Positions 1-8,365 are shown, counted from the first letter of the stretch. The stretch is 64,000 bases of DNA from an uncultured Collinsella sp. (GCA_900546775.1 UREM01000005.1:5528-69527), one strand, 5' to 3'. Program-made: numbers and translations. The notes: generated from the sequence alone by a model not told the origin.

Positions 1-95
1 TCGTCAGCCAAATACGTAAAATAGAACAGCGCCAGGCATATAATCTCCCGAATGCCCCGACGCAGGTATGCGGCTGTGTCTCCCATGCCTCTCAT
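1..95 (-). CDS. 5' end of a putative membrane protein gene, cut by the window edge
   Basis: The reverse strand is open from an ATG at 95 to the window edge. The 31 visible residues start MRGMGDTAAYLRRG and continue into a hydrophobic stretch (IICLALFYFTYLA), which looks like a cytoplasmic N-terminus followed by a first membrane segment. A run of 14 G lies four bases upstream of this ATG. A second ATG at 141 (MSLQAIKRLRG) would enter the same frame if the run held 13 or 16 G; with the 14 present, that frame ends at a TGA at 4-6. The function cannot be told from this fragment. The start is uncertain: it may be 95, or 141 with variable expression. Confidence 0.45.
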   Translation of the reverse strand, partial: MRGMGDTAAYLRRGIREIICLALFYFTYLAD

Positions 96-99
96 GAAT

Positions 100-113
100 C
101 CCCCCCCCCCCCC
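100..113. repeat. Homopolymer of 14 C (14 G on the reverse strand)
   Basis: Fourteen consecutive C lie directly before the reverse-strand ATG at 95 and inside the reading frame that starts at 141. Such tracts slip during replication and often switch genes on and off. Nothing else in the window has a G/C run of comparable length. Confidence 0.9.
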
Positions 114-289
114 GCAGTCGCTTAATGGCCTGCAAACTCATTCTATTAGAGAACCAGTCCTAATATCGAACCTATCCTCAAAATGTCGCTAATTTGACCC
201 CAACAGCCCACGGCGTAACCGATTTTGAGCCGCAAGGCCCAGAAGGGGCGCGCACGGCTTGCAGCTCGGCAAGGAGCGTCCCCAACTGC

Positions 290-476
290 CACTCATTTAA
301 GTACGTCCCCAATGAGTGCAAGTGCCGCAAGTGCCAATCAAATGACGAGAGCGGATAATCTCCCACTTTGAGCCCGCATGCAGGCCAAAAACGGGAGAGT
401 ATCCACTCTCATTCTGTGGGTAGTCATTGGGGACGTTCTTAAACGACTAGTCAAACAAGAACGTCCCCAATGACTA
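290..476. repeat. Composite extragenic repeat: GTCCCC palindromes around a long stem-loop
   Basis: This fills most of the gap between the first two genes. It holds a CACTCATT-n13-AATGAGTG palindrome with a GTCCCC core (290-318), a stem-loop with 18-base arms at 347-364 and 393-410 (two mismatches), and two facing copies of the AGTC(A/G)TT...GTCCCCAATGACT type (422-448 and 449-475) that together form one large palindrome. The same modules recur at 8401-8593 and 17146-17375. The ROK kinase gene ends 12 bases beyond it. Confidence 0.85.
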
Positions 477-487
477 TGTCCAATGCG

Positions 488-1399
488 CTACACCAGGCGC
501 ATGGCCTCCTGGACAGCACCGTAAAGGTTGGCGTCGTTGCCGAGCTCGGCCGCCTTTATCTGCGGCACAGGAATGCCGGCAAGGGTCCCTTCGTAACTCG
601 AGAGGGCCAGCGGCATCTGCGCACGCAGGGCATCGACGAGCTCGGGATGGCACGAGATGCCGCCTGCGATCACAAAGACCTCGGGGTCGAGCACGGCCTG
701 CAGGTTGATGAGCTGTCCGTCAAATGCGCGAGCGTAGCGGTCGAGCGCGCGCTGCGCCGCCATATCGCCATCCGCGATCCACTCAAAGACGCGGCGGCCG
801 TCCACCGGAGAATCCGCAGGCAGGCCCTTCTCGGCAACGGCGGCATCGCGGAGCGCACGCCAACCGCCCGAACCCACAAAGGAGTTTTCCATGCTCGCAG
901 CAGTCGTGACATCGTTGCGCAAGAAGCTAAACTCGCCCGCAAAGCAATGCGCGCCGCGCAAGACCTTGCCGTCGATAACGATGCCGCCACCGATACCTGT
1001 GCCGACAGCGAGCACCACGCCAAAACGCGTCCCGCGCAGAGCGCCAGCCGCATACTCACCGAGTGCACAGCACTTACCGTCGTTATTGACGGCAATCGGC
1101 ACCCCCAGAGCCTCGCGCATAAGCTTTCCGAGCGGACAGCCATCCATAAACGTGAGCGCACCACCGCGATGGATCGTTCCTGTGACATCTCCCTCGTAGA
1201 TGCCGCCGGGCGCACTCACGCCCACGGCGCTCACGCGCTCGCGATACGGCTCGACGAGCGAGATCAGCGCCGCGACCGTCTCCTCAGCCGTGGTAAAGCC
1301 CGTCGGCAGGCTTCCGCGCTTGCGGATGGAAAAATCCTCGCCCAGCACAGCCCATTTAACGGCCGTACCGCCCACATCGATTCCAAAAAACTCCTGCAT
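488..1399 (-). CDS. ROK-family sugar kinase
   Basis: A ROK-type sugar kinase of about 303 residues that phosphorylates a hexose or amino sugar with ATP in the cytoplasm. The N-terminal phosphate-binding loop FGIDVGGTAVKWAV, the catalytic-Asp region VNNDGKCCALGE and the glycine-rich AVGTGIGGGIVIDG are all present. The usual ROK zinc motif (CxCGxxGC) is missing; the corresponding region reads HCFAGEFSFLRND, as in zinc-free ROK kinases such as some beta-glucoside kinases. ATG at 1399 is preferred over GTG at 1405, because AAGGAG stands five bases before the ATG and overlaps the GTG. It lies last in a reverse-strand run with the PTS permease and DUF4038 hydrolase, so its substrate is probably released by those proteins. 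The exact sugar is unknown. Confidence 0.88.
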   Translation of the reverse strand: MQEFFGIDVGGTAVKWAVLGEDFSIRKRGSLPTGFTTAEETVAALISLVEPYRERVSAVGVSAPGGIYEGDVTGTIHRGGALTFMDGCPLGKLMREALGVPIAVNNDGKCCALGEYAAGALRGTRFGVVLAVGTGIGGGIVIDGKVLRGAHCFAGEFSFLRNDVTTAASMENSFVGSGGWRALRDAAVAEKGLPADSPVDGRRVFEWIADGDMAAQRALDRYARAFDGQLINLQAVLDPEVFVIAGGISCHPELVDALRAQMPLALSSYEGTLAGIPVPQIKAAELGNDANLYGAVQEAMRLV

Positions 1400-1439
1400 G
1401 TTCACTCCTTACAAGCGTAGCCCCGGACGCGCATCGCCG

Positions 1440-1474
1440 CGACCATCACAGGGGCTACCCCTCTGCGATGGTCG
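1440..1474. terminator. Stem-loop upstream of the ROK kinase
   Basis: CGACCATC (1440-1447) pairs with GATGGTCG (1467-1474), with an inner GGGG/CCCC pair. There is no T tract, so it could be a weak terminator after the DUF5605 remnant or another palindromic repeat. Confidence 0.4.
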
Positions 1475-1510
1475 TGCAGCAAGTCACGCCCGGTGCCGAT
1501 TATCTCTGTT

Positions 1511-1768
1511 TTACGCCTCTAATTTGGTCAGGCGAAGCATCATATACTGCTTACTTGGGAGATCGATGCGGAACTTGCCCTCAAAGGTTCCGGGAAGCTC
1601 CTCCTCCGTCATGCCCCATGTGTCCACGACACTCACCTTGTATCGAGCGCCCGACTCGCCCTCAAACTCACGAGACCACTCATTTAAGTACGTCCCCAAT
1701 GAGCGTGGCGGAATGGCTCCCCTTGGCAGCTTAAAGCCGTCATGCAGGAACCATTCCGTCGCAGCCAA
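1511..1768 (-). pseudogene. Remnant 3' end of a DUF4038/DUF5605-type glycoside hydrolase, with a repeat inserted
   Basis: The last 50 or so residues of this frame (YKVSVVDTWGMTEEELPGTF, then EGKFRIDLPSKQYMMLRL) look like the C-terminal DUF5605 domain that follows the catalytic domain of some DUF4038 hydrolases. Nothing upstream encodes the catalytic barrel. The preceding residues SLGTYLNEW are simply the translation of a GTCCCC palindrome (1677-1705), and the next upstream bases (about 1707-1760) form another hairpin (GGAATGG.../...CCATTCC). The gene therefore appears to have lost its 5' part, with repeats now abutting the tail. A complete DUF4038 gene lies just upstream (1807-3120), suggesting an earlier tandem pair. 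The domain identity is from memory of the family and moderately sure. Confidence 0.6.
1677..1705. repeat. GTCCCC palindrome inside the DUF5605 remnant
   Basis: CACTCATT and AATGAGCG arms flank TAAGTACGTCCCC. It is the same element as at 290-318 and 17167-17195, with one arm mismatch. Confidence 0.85.
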
Positions 1769-1806
1769 ATGAAAGGGACTGGGCTGTAAATATTGGAGAA
1801 GAGCCG

Positions 1807-3120
1807 TTAGCGCCCGGGGGCCAGGATCACCAGAGCGTCGTGCTCAAAGGGATGCTGAGCCACACGCACGGTGCCGTTGCCGTTGTCGCGAACAGGCAGC
1901 TTGGCGATGTGCTTGTCCTCCATGTCGAGGGCCGTCGCCGTCCAGCCGCGCGCGCCGTCGAGCTTAAACTTGAGCGCCGTGGTGCGCGGCAGGTACGTGA
2001 CGACGCGATCGCCAACGCGCGCCACACGAATGGACTCGCGCGCGTCGTCGAGGAGCTCCTGCGCCGGAACCACGGCAAGTGCATCGTCGGCAGCCGTAGC
2101 GCCCAGGGCGGCAAGCACGTGCTCGATCGCGCCAAAGTCCCACACACCCGCAAACTGCAGGCACTCTTGCCAGCGGAAGGGCATGTCAAAGCCCTCGCCC
2201 AGGACCGAGCCCTGGCTGCGCGATGTCTGCCAGTTCCACACGCCGTGTGCGCCATAGGTCACGCCGGCACTGGCGCCGGCAAGAATCGACGACCATACGC
2301 TCGCGCGACAGTCCTGCGCGGTAAAGCGCCAGTACACGTTGCGCGACGCACCCATCTGCTCGTAACAGGGCTCGGAGTTGACCATCGGCTTTTTGGGATA
2401 GCTGGCGATAAAGTCCTGCGGCAGGCGCCAGGCCTCGGGCTGGCCCTCGTAGTTGTGACCGGGCTGAAACATGTAGAAGTCCAGACGGTCCAGGTACTGT
2501 GACGGAATGGTGCGGTTGCCGCGGTTGATATGCATGGTGCGCAACGCCTCGGGCGCACGCTTGACGACTTCGTCGAGGGCATCCTCGTAATAGGCGATCG
2601 CCTCGTCGCTGGTAAAGTCGGTATCGCCCGTCACCACGTAAACGGGGTCGAACTCACCCAGGTTCTCGACGACGCGGGCAACGTGGGCACGGACCTCCTC
2701 GCGCGGCATAACCTCGGCACCGCAACGCTCGGCAATCTTGGCGCCCCAGGTACCGGGCACGTAGTTGCACCACATAAGCACGAGTGCCGGACGAATGCCG
2801 TGCTCGACGGCAGCGCGGCACATGGCAGCAGCGCGGTCCCAGTACGCCTGGTTGGGACGGGACCAATCAAAATGCACGCCGTCCTCGCTGGCATAGGGCC
2901 AAATGCCCAGATCGGGGCAGCAGCGATCCCACTGCGGCAGCGTGTTGATCTGCAGCACGTTCATGCCCTGCTCGGCGCGGCGGGTCAGATAGTAGTCCCA
3001 ATCGGCCTCGGCGATGCTCGTAAACGCGCTCCAGCACGTATCGGCAAACCAAAAGAACGGTTTGCCCTCGCACAAAAAGCCGTCCTGACGACCGTTAACG
3101 GTCAGTTTTCCCAAACTCAT
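1807..3120 (-). CDS. DUF4038 (apiosidase-like) glycoside hydrolase
   Basis: A protein of about 437 residues with the DUF4038 'apiosidase-like' TIM-barrel domain over most of its length (FFWFADTCWSAFT near the N-terminus; GVTYGAHGVWNWQ around residue 300) and a short C-terminal beta domain of the putative collagen-binding type. There is no signal peptide, so it acts in the cytoplasm on an imported glycoside. Characterised members cleave plant or rhamnose-type oligosaccharides, and one branch (GH140) releases apiose; the substrate here is unproven. ATG at 3120 is chosen because AGGA lies seven bases upstream; longer starts lack a ribosome site and code for unrelated residues. It follows the PTS permease on the same strand behind a hairpin, and precedes a DUF5605 remnant and the ROK kinase. 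Confidence 0.78.
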   Translation of the reverse strand: MSLGKLTVNGRQDGFLCEGKPFFWFADTCWSAFTSIAEADWDYYLTRRAEQGMNVLQINTLPQWDRCCPDLGIWPYASEDGVHFDWSRPNQAYWDRAAAMCRAAVEHGIRPALVLMWCNYVPGTWGAKIAERCGAEVMPREEVRAHVARVVENLGEFDPVYVVTGDTDFTSDEAIAYYEDALDEVVKRAPEALRTMHINRGNRTIPSQYLDRLDFYMFQPGHNYEGQPEAWRLPQDFIASYPKKPMVNSEPCYEQMGASRNVYWRFTAQDCRASVWSSILAGASAGVTYGAHGVWNWQTSRSQGSVLGEGFDMPFRWQECLQFAGVWDFGAIEHVLAALGATAADDALAVVPAQELLDDARESIRVARVGDRVVTYLPRTTALKFKLDGARGWTATALDMEDKHIAKLPVRDNGNGTVRVAQHPFEHDALVILAPGR

Positions 3121-3256
3121 CTGCATGTCCTTTCGTTTGATAAAGGAGTTGCGAACCGGCAGATTCTTTCGCGGTAACCCCGCGCGAAAGCCCCTGGCGC
3201 TTAGCAAGCCCCGGCGAGTAGGCGCCACGCGCCCCCAATCAGTCTACCTTGTAAGA

Positions 3257-3290
3257 AGGGCCCCGCCGGGCTTGCGCCTGACGGGGCCCT
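3257..3290 (-). terminator. Stem-loop between the PTS gene and the DUF4038 gene
   Basis: AGGGCCCCG and CGGGGCCCT arms with a 16-base loop lie in the 210-base gap. On the reverse strand TTCTTAC follows. It probably lowers transcription of the hydrolase and kinase relative to the permease. Confidence 0.6.
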
Positions 3291-3330
3291 GTCGTGTAGG
3301 TAAGGTCGTATGTGACCGAATGGTTTGGCC

Positions 3331-4758
3331 TTAGGCCTCCATCTCGGCGAGCTCCTCCTTGGAGAAGCCAGTGGCAAAGACGACGGCAGCGGCGATGACA
3401 AAGGAGATTGCCATACCGACGATAGCCCAGACGGTGTTCATCTGGCCACCCTGCAGGTAGTTGGTGAAGACCAGGAAGTTGGAGGCACCGCCGGCCAGGT
3501 AGTAGGTAACACCCATGAGGCCGGAGAACACAGCGCCGATGGCACCGCCGATGAACATGCCGAGCATGGTGCGACGGAAGCGCATAAGGATACCGAAGAG
3601 TGCGGGCTCGGTGACGCCGCCGGCGATGGCGGAGATGACGTAACCCAGGGCAAGACCCTTCTCGTCGGGGTTCTTCATCTTGAGGAAGGCACCGAAGGCG
3701 CAGCCCCAGACAGCAGCCATAGCGCAGTTGGTGGAAACGAAGACGAAGGGATCGTAGCCGGCAGCGATGATCTGAACCTGAGCGAGCAGGATGACGGGCA
3801 TGTGCATGCCGCAGACCACGAAGAGCTGCCAGAAGGCGCCGAGGATGGCCATGACGATCAGGATGCCGATGCCGCCAAGGTCAGCAAGGCCGAAGAGGGC
3901 GTTGGCGATCAGCGTACCGATCTCGTTGCCGATCGGAGCGAGGACGATGAAGGCAATGGGAATCGTGACAATCATGGTGCAGAACGGCGTGAAGACCGTG
4001 GACAGCACGTCGGGCATGACCTTCTTAAAGAACTTCTCAACAAAGTACAGGACGGGCACCGAGAGAATGATCGGCAGGACGGACTGCTGGTAGTTGGCAG
4101 CGGCGATCTGGATGCCGTAGACGGAAATGATTCCGCCACCCTCCTGAGTCGCGACACTCACGACGGACGGGGCCATGAGAGCGCCGCCGAGGAGCATGCC
4201 CAGAACCGGAGAGGCGCCGAGCTTCTTAGCCGCGGCATAACCCAGGTAGATGGGGATAAAGGTGAACGTGGCCTCGTACAGCGTGGTGTAGAGGAACGTG
4301 TAGGTCGGATCGGTGTCGGAGATAACGCCGAGCATGGTGGGGCCAAGAACCGCAGCGATGGTGCGGAACAGACCGCCGGCCATGAGCAGCGGGATCAGCT
4401 GGGTCATGGAGCCCGACAGATAGTCGAGGATGATATTAGGCAGGTTCTTGATATCGAACTTCTCCTTGGGAGCGTCGAGATTCTCGTCGACCGCGGCACC
4501 CTGCTTGACGCCGGACATGGCGACGAACTCGGCGAGCACCTTGGGCACGTTCTGGCCGATGATGACCTGGAGCTGGCTGCCGGCGAACTGGCAACCCAGA
4601 ACACCCTTGACCTTCTTGATCTTCTCCACATCGGCCTTGCTGTTATCCTTGAGCGTCAGACGCAGGCGCGTCATGCAGTTGGTGGCGACGGTAACATTCT
4701 CCGCACCGCCCACGAGCTCGAGGACATCGGTGGCAATCTGTTTGTTATCTACTGCCAT
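3331..4758 (-). CDS. PTS transporter, fused IIB and IIC domains (beta-glucoside/sucrose family)
   Basis: A 475-residue membrane permease that imports and phosphorylates a sugar using phosphate from the PTS chain. The IIB domain occupies about residues 1-90 with the phosphorylated Cys28 in TNCMTRLRLTL; the IIC domain follows from about 105 to 460 with some ten hydrophobic segments and the family motif GGVTEPALFGI. No IIA domain is attached, so an external IIA must supply phosphate. ATG at 4758 follows a GGGGAGGGG ribosome site. The upstream gap shared with the divergent esterase carries several GTTTAC palindromes, probable LacI-type operators. Downstream on the same strand are the DUF4038 hydrolase and ROK kinase, which would process the imported phospho-glycoside. 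The sugar is not determinable. Confidence 0.9.
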   Translation of the reverse strand: MAVDNKQIATDVLELVGGAENVTVATNCMTRLRLTLKDNSKADVEKIKKVKGVLGCQFAGSQLQVIIGQNVPKVLAEFVAMSGVKQGAAVDENLDAPKEKFDIKNLPNIILDYLSGSMTQLIPLLMAGGLFRTIAAVLGPTMLGVISDTDPTYTFLYTTLYEATFTFIPIYLGYAAAKKLGASPVLGMLLGGALMAPSVVSVATQEGGGIISVYGIQIAAANYQQSVLPIILSVPVLYFVEKFFKKVMPDVLSTVFTPFCTMIVTIPIAFIVLAPIGNEIGTLIANALFGLADLGGIGILIVMAILGAFWQLFVVCGMHMPVILLAQVQIIAAGYDPFVFVSTNCAMAAVWGCAFGAFLKMKNPDEKGLALGYVISAIAGGVTEPALFGILMRFRRTMLGMFIGGAIGAVFSGLMGVTYYLAGGASNFLVFTNYLQGGQMNTVWAIVGMAISFVIAAAVVFATGFSKEELAEMEA

Positions 4759-4864
4759 GGGACCCCTCCCCATATCATCGTGTGTCTACCCGTTTGGACG
4801 TAGGCACGCCTTTGGCCCGGCGACTATAACCCCTTACGGTTACCGGACCCTTGGATACGCCATC

Positions 4865-5199
4865 GTAAACAAAGTGTTTACTGAACGTTTACGAGCTTTA
4901 GTTTACACGGAATGCCTAATATGTGGCAATTTTGCCATTTGCCGTCCGGTGAACGGTAGGAAATCGGGGGTGAACGTAATTGACTGCTAAGGCATCATAT
5001 ATTGGGCCATTTATTTCGAAATGGTCATCTACGTGGACTTTTATCTAAGCTGGCACCACGATGCCTTGTTGACTCATCAACAAAAGCCCTGCTAGATAGT
5101 AGTAAACGAGTGTTTAGCAGTTCATTGAGCGTTTGATGCGACCGTTTACCGAGTTCATCTGCTTATTCTCTAATTCTGCTTTACACTAAACATGTTTAG
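4865..5199. promoter_or_regulatory. Divergent promoter region with GTTTAC/TAAAC operator-like palindromes
   Basis: The 490-base gap between PTS permease and esterase has no gene. It contains GTAAACAAAGTGTTTAC (4865-4881), GTAAACGAGTGTTTAG (5102-5117) and CTAAACATGTTTAG (5186-5199), all inverted repeats of a TAAAC half-site, plus loose half-sites near 4886 and 4902. The palindrome at 5186 covers an ATG at 5192 that is therefore unlikely to be the esterase start. Similar half-sites precede the operon at 27606-29006 and the LacI gene. LacI binding is an inference. Confidence 0.6.
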
Positions 5200-5248
5200 A
5201 TTGTATTGCCGCGATTATTTAGCACGCGCGGCACAAGGGAGGAAGCTC

Positions 5249-6586
5249 ATGGAACTCAAGTCATGTACCTACGCAACCGTCACCACCTTGGGTGACTTTG
5301 GCCCCTGGATCAGCAAGGTCGTTCTCGACCTGCCCTGCACCGTACGCGCCAACGATCTCGATGCGAACACTTTCCATATATATGTAGAGCGTCACGAACG
5401 CACGGGCGAGGTCCTGATGCGCAAGGAGCACGGCGCCGACCATGCCGCTCCCTCCGTGGGTTACATCGACGTTCTCGCCGCGTATCCGTGTGACGAGAAC
5501 GGCCGCAAGCTCGCCGTGGGCACCCATGTGGCGCTCGAAGTCGCCGAGCAGCGCCTGACCAAAAAGATTGAAGGCGGCGTCATGGGCTCGCGCCTGCTCG
5601 ACGACCAGCTGCGCATCACGCAGCTCGCGGCTCTTCCCGGCGACGACGGCGACGACCCCACCTGCGGCCTGGTCTTCGATGCCTGCCGCGGCGACATCTG
5701 CCCCGCGCTCAAGGGCTGGAGCAATGCCGTGCAAAAGACCGCCGTCAATGGTATTGCGCTCGAGTACGGCTTCTTTGAGCCCAGCTTTAAGGCAGAGGAC
5801 TCGGCCTGCTTCAATCCCTTCGCGCCCGAGGCCACGGTCGTGCCCCAAAAGGCTCCGCTCGTGGTGTACCTGCACGGCGCCGGCGAAGGCAAGGGTGCCA
5901 CGAAGGGCGAAGGCGCCACGCGCGCCCATATCGGCAACCGCGTGACGGCCATTAGCCAGGCGCAAATCCAGCGCTACTTTGGCGGCTTTGCCTGGGTGCT
6001 CGTGCCGCAGTCGCCCACGTTTTGGATGGACAACGGCGTCGAGCAGCTCGGTCGCTCCAACCAGAGCATCTACTCCCCCGTGCTCAAGGCGCTCATCGAT
6101 GAGTTTGTCGCCGAGCATGCCGATCGCATCGATACCGACCGCATCGTGGTTGCCGGCCTTTCCAACGGCGGCTTTATGACCCTGCGCCTGTGCGCCGACT
6201 ACCCCGATTTCTTCGCCGCCGGCCTTCCCTGCTGTGCCCCGTGGTACAACGCCACGGACGAGGACGTGGCCGCGCTCGCCAAGACGCCGCTGTGGTTTAC
6301 GCACTCCAAGGGCGACGAGCTTGTGTCACCGCAACAGACCGTGCTGCCGCTGTTCGCGCGCCTGCGCGGTGCCGGCGCCAACGTGCATCTCACCTACTTT
6401 AGCCATGTCGAGGACCTGACCGGCGTGTATCGCGAGGCCGACGGCTCGGCCAAGAAGACGTTCAACCACGGCGTGTGGATCCACCAATTCAACGACCTGT
6501 GTTATCAAGACTTCGACGGGGGCAACGTACTCATCGACGGCGAGCCGGTGGGCTGCTGGGAGTGGTCGGCCAGGGTTTCGAGGTAA
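5249..6586 (+). CDS. Alpha/beta-hydrolase esterase with N-terminal beta domain
   Basis: A 445-residue cytoplasmic protein. The C-terminal half is an alpha/beta hydrolase: oxyanion region VVYLHGAGEG, nucleophile Ser in AGLSNGGFM, acidic residue in SKGDELVSPQQ and a late His in TFNHGVW. The N-terminal 190 or so residues have no family I recognise. The overall pattern resembles sugar-ester deacylases and prolyl-oligopeptidase-like esterases. ATG at 5249 has GGGAGG six bases upstream; an ATG at 5192 lies inside an operator-like palindrome and lacks a ribosome site. It is transcribed away from the PTS operon with shared regulatory DNA, so it may remove acyl groups from the same imported sugar. A palindrome at 6597-6723 follows. 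Confidence 0.8.
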   Translation: MELKSCTYATVTTLGDFGPWISKVVLDLPCTVRANDLDANTFHIYVERHERTGEVLMRKEHGADHAAPSVGYIDVLAAYPCDENGRKLAVGTHVALEVAEQRLTKKIEGGVMGSRLLDDQLRITQLAALPGDDGDDPTCGLVFDACRGDICPALKGWSNAVQKTAVNGIALEYGFFEPSFKAEDSACFNPFAPEATVVPQKAPLVVYLHGAGEGKGATKGEGATRAHIGNRVTAISQAQIQRYFGGFAWVLVPQSPTFWMDNGVEQLGRSNQSIYSPVLKALIDEFVAEHADRIDTDRIVVAGLSNGGFMTLRLCADYPDFFAAGLPCCAPWYNATDEDVAALAKTPLWFTHSKGDELVSPQQTVLPLFARLRGAGANVHLTYFSHVEDLTGVYREADGSAKKTFNHGVWIHQFNDLCYQDFDGGNVLIDGEPVGCWEWSARVSR

Positions 6587-6596
6587 CCATCCCATC

Positions 6597-6723
6597 GGGG
6601 GCTCTGACCTTTAGTTTTGTAAACGTCCTCGCGCATGAGCCCCGCTTATCCTGCTCCTTCGGAGCATCGGATAAGCGGGGCTCGCGCTGCGGAATGTTTA
6701 CAAAACTAAAGGTCAGAGCCCCC
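6597..6723. repeat. Large near-perfect palindrome (cruciform or terminator-like element)
   Basis: Outer arms at 6597-6624 and 6696-6723 are 28 bases long and perfectly complementary (GGGGGCTCTGACC... on the left). Inside lies a second perfect pair, GAGCCCCGCTTATCC (6637-6651) with its complement at 6669-6683, around TGCTCC-TTC-GGAGCA. Almost all 127 bases can fold. It fills the gap after the esterase and may end its transcript; it may equally be a mobile palindromic repeat. Confidence 0.9.
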
Positions 6724-6853
6724 CTAAGTTAACGTTGTTCGAAACGCTGGTCGGCCGCTTCCGGCGGGCCGCCGGGTCGCGGGCGATGGGGGCGTGGGTC
6801 CCGTCTTGCCTTGCGCGTAACTGGCTGAATTGATTTTGATTGGAGCTGTTCCT

Positions 6854-8365
6854 ATGTCCCAGAAGTTGACTCGGGCGATTGTTACCACTGATATGGAAGT
6901 CGATGATATGAACTCGCTTGTTCATTTGGCTCTGTATCTCAACTTGCTTGATGTTCAGGCTGTGGTGTATACGGCTTCGCAGTATCACTTTCTTGGGGAT
7001 GGGGTTCATACGCTCGGCGAGGTGAATTCGCATTGGCGGACCAAAGGGCGGCGCTCTTATGAGTGGGCTGTTGTGCCTCATGAGCCCGATCCGCTGGCTG
7101 GCGAGCTTCGTGAGTATCGGCCGTTTCCCGAGCATTGGATTGAGAGTCTCTGGAGTAATGAATATACCCAGGCTTGGCCGCAGTTGCAGGCAAATGCGGA
7201 CGCCGCCGGTGAACCGCCGTTTCCCACGCCTGCCCAGATGATCGAGCGTACGTTTGTGGGAAATGTTGCTTTTGAGGGTGATGTGCGCGAGGAGACTGAA
7301 GGGTCTCACGTCATCGCCGATGCCATCATGGACGATGACCCGCGTACGTTATGGTTGCTCAGCTGGGGTGGTATGAATACGATCGTTCGCGCCCTCATGA
7401 GTATTGCCGAGCGCTATCGCGCCACGCCCGAGTGGCCCGCCGTGCAGCAGCAGGTCTATCAGAAGGTGCGCGTGATGGGCGTTGCCGATGGCGTGGGACA
7501 GGACAACTCGTGGCTCGACCATGGGCGCGAGCTCTTTCCCGAGCTCATCTTTTGGCGTACGCCCTATATGTATGGCAACTATTTCGACGCCAAAACAGCT
7601 CAGCCCGATACGCTGCCGCTGTTTAAGGCTCCCTGGCCCGAGCAGAATCTCACGCAGGGCAACGGCCCCCTCATGGCACGCTATATGCTCTATGGCGATG
7701 GTAAGGTCTACGAAAACGAGCCTGAGCGCTTTCAGTTTGGCAAGCATGCCCGTCTGGATTGGGGCCTGGAAGGCATGCCCGCGATGCAGTTTGAGCGCGG
7801 CGATTTTATGGCCGAAGGCGACAGCATGACCTATATTCCGCTGCTGCCGTTTGGCCTGCGCGGTATCGACGACCGCGGCTTCGATACGCTGCTGGGACGC
7901 ATGTTTTTTGATGGGCATCCCGATGCGAACGCGCCCGCCGGTTTTGCCTCCATCGGCACGCCCGCAGACGACAATCTCAATCCCTATCTGCGTGCCTATC
8001 AGGAAGACTTTGCCGCCCGCGCGCAATGGTGTGCCCATGATCCGGCCATCTGCTCGCATCCGGCACATGTTGTCGAGACCACGGCCGACCGCAGCGCCAC
8101 AGCCGGCGAGCGCGTCGACCTTACAGCGACCATCGTCGACCCCGACGGCAAGGGCTTCGATGTACATTGGGATGTCGCCGTGGACCCGTCGAGCTATGCA
8201 GGCGCCCAGGATCTGTCGCTGTGGCAAGAATGCACGGTAGACACCGCTTTCATCGTGCCCGCCGACGCGCGGCCCGGCGACCGCCTTGTGCTCACCCTTA
8301 CCGTGCAGACGCGCGCCGAGCGCCCCTGCAGCCGCTACGCCCAGGTCGCCGTAACCGTGGCATAG
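6854..8365 (+). CDS. DUF1593 / Sde182-like protein with nucleoside-hydrolase fold
   Basis: A protein of 503 residues. The first 360 or so match the DUF1593 nucleoside-hydrolase-like fold: the opening RAIVTTDMEVDDMNS keeps the metal-binding Asp cluster of nucleoside hydrolases, and LWLLSWGGMNTIVRAL matches the sugar-site region. The last 100 residues form an Ig-like beta domain as in the C-terminus of the Saccharophagus Sde182 protein, which binds cellulose. There is no signal peptide, so a cytoplasmic role on a glycoside is more likely than cell-surface binding. ATG at 6854 has GGAG upstream and begins at conserved sequence; earlier codons add unrelated residues. The first 400 bases are more A/T-rich at third positions than the rest, which is unusual. 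The gene stands alone between two repeat elements. Confidence 0.75.
   Translation: MSQKLTRAIVTTDMEVDDMNSLVHLALYLNLLDVQAVVYTASQYHFLGDGVHTLGEVNSHWRTKGRRSYEWAVVPHEPDPLAGELREYRPFPEHWIESLWSNEYTQAWPQLQANADAAGEPPFPTPAQMIERTFVGNVAFEGDVREETEGSHVIADAIMDDDPRTLWLLSWGGMNTIVRALMSIAERYRATPEWPAVQQQVYQKVRVMGVADGVGQDNSWLDHGRELFPELIFWRTPYMYGNYFDAKTAQPDTLPLFKAPWPEQNLTQGNGPLMARYMLYGDGKVYENEPERFQFGKHARLDWGLEGMPAMQFERGDFMAEGDSMTYIPLLPFGLRGIDDRGFDTLLGRMFFDGHPDANAPAGFASIGTPADDNLNPYLRAYQEDFAARAQWCAHDPAICSHPAHVVETTADRSATAGERVDLTATIVDPDGKGFDVHWDVAVDPSSYAGAQDLSLWQECTVDTAFIVPADARPGDRLVLTLTVQTRAERPCSRYAQVAVTVA

Noticed and set aside
3325..4803. A 492-codon forward frame opposite the PTS permease gene
   Set aside because: A shadow of a clear PTS IIBC gene; the product is a run of acidic residues and His without pattern.
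5192..5248. An earlier start for the esterase at ATG 5192
   Set aside because: This ATG lies inside the CTAAACATGTTTAG palindrome and lacks a ribosome site, whereas ATG 5249 has GGGAGG at proper distance.
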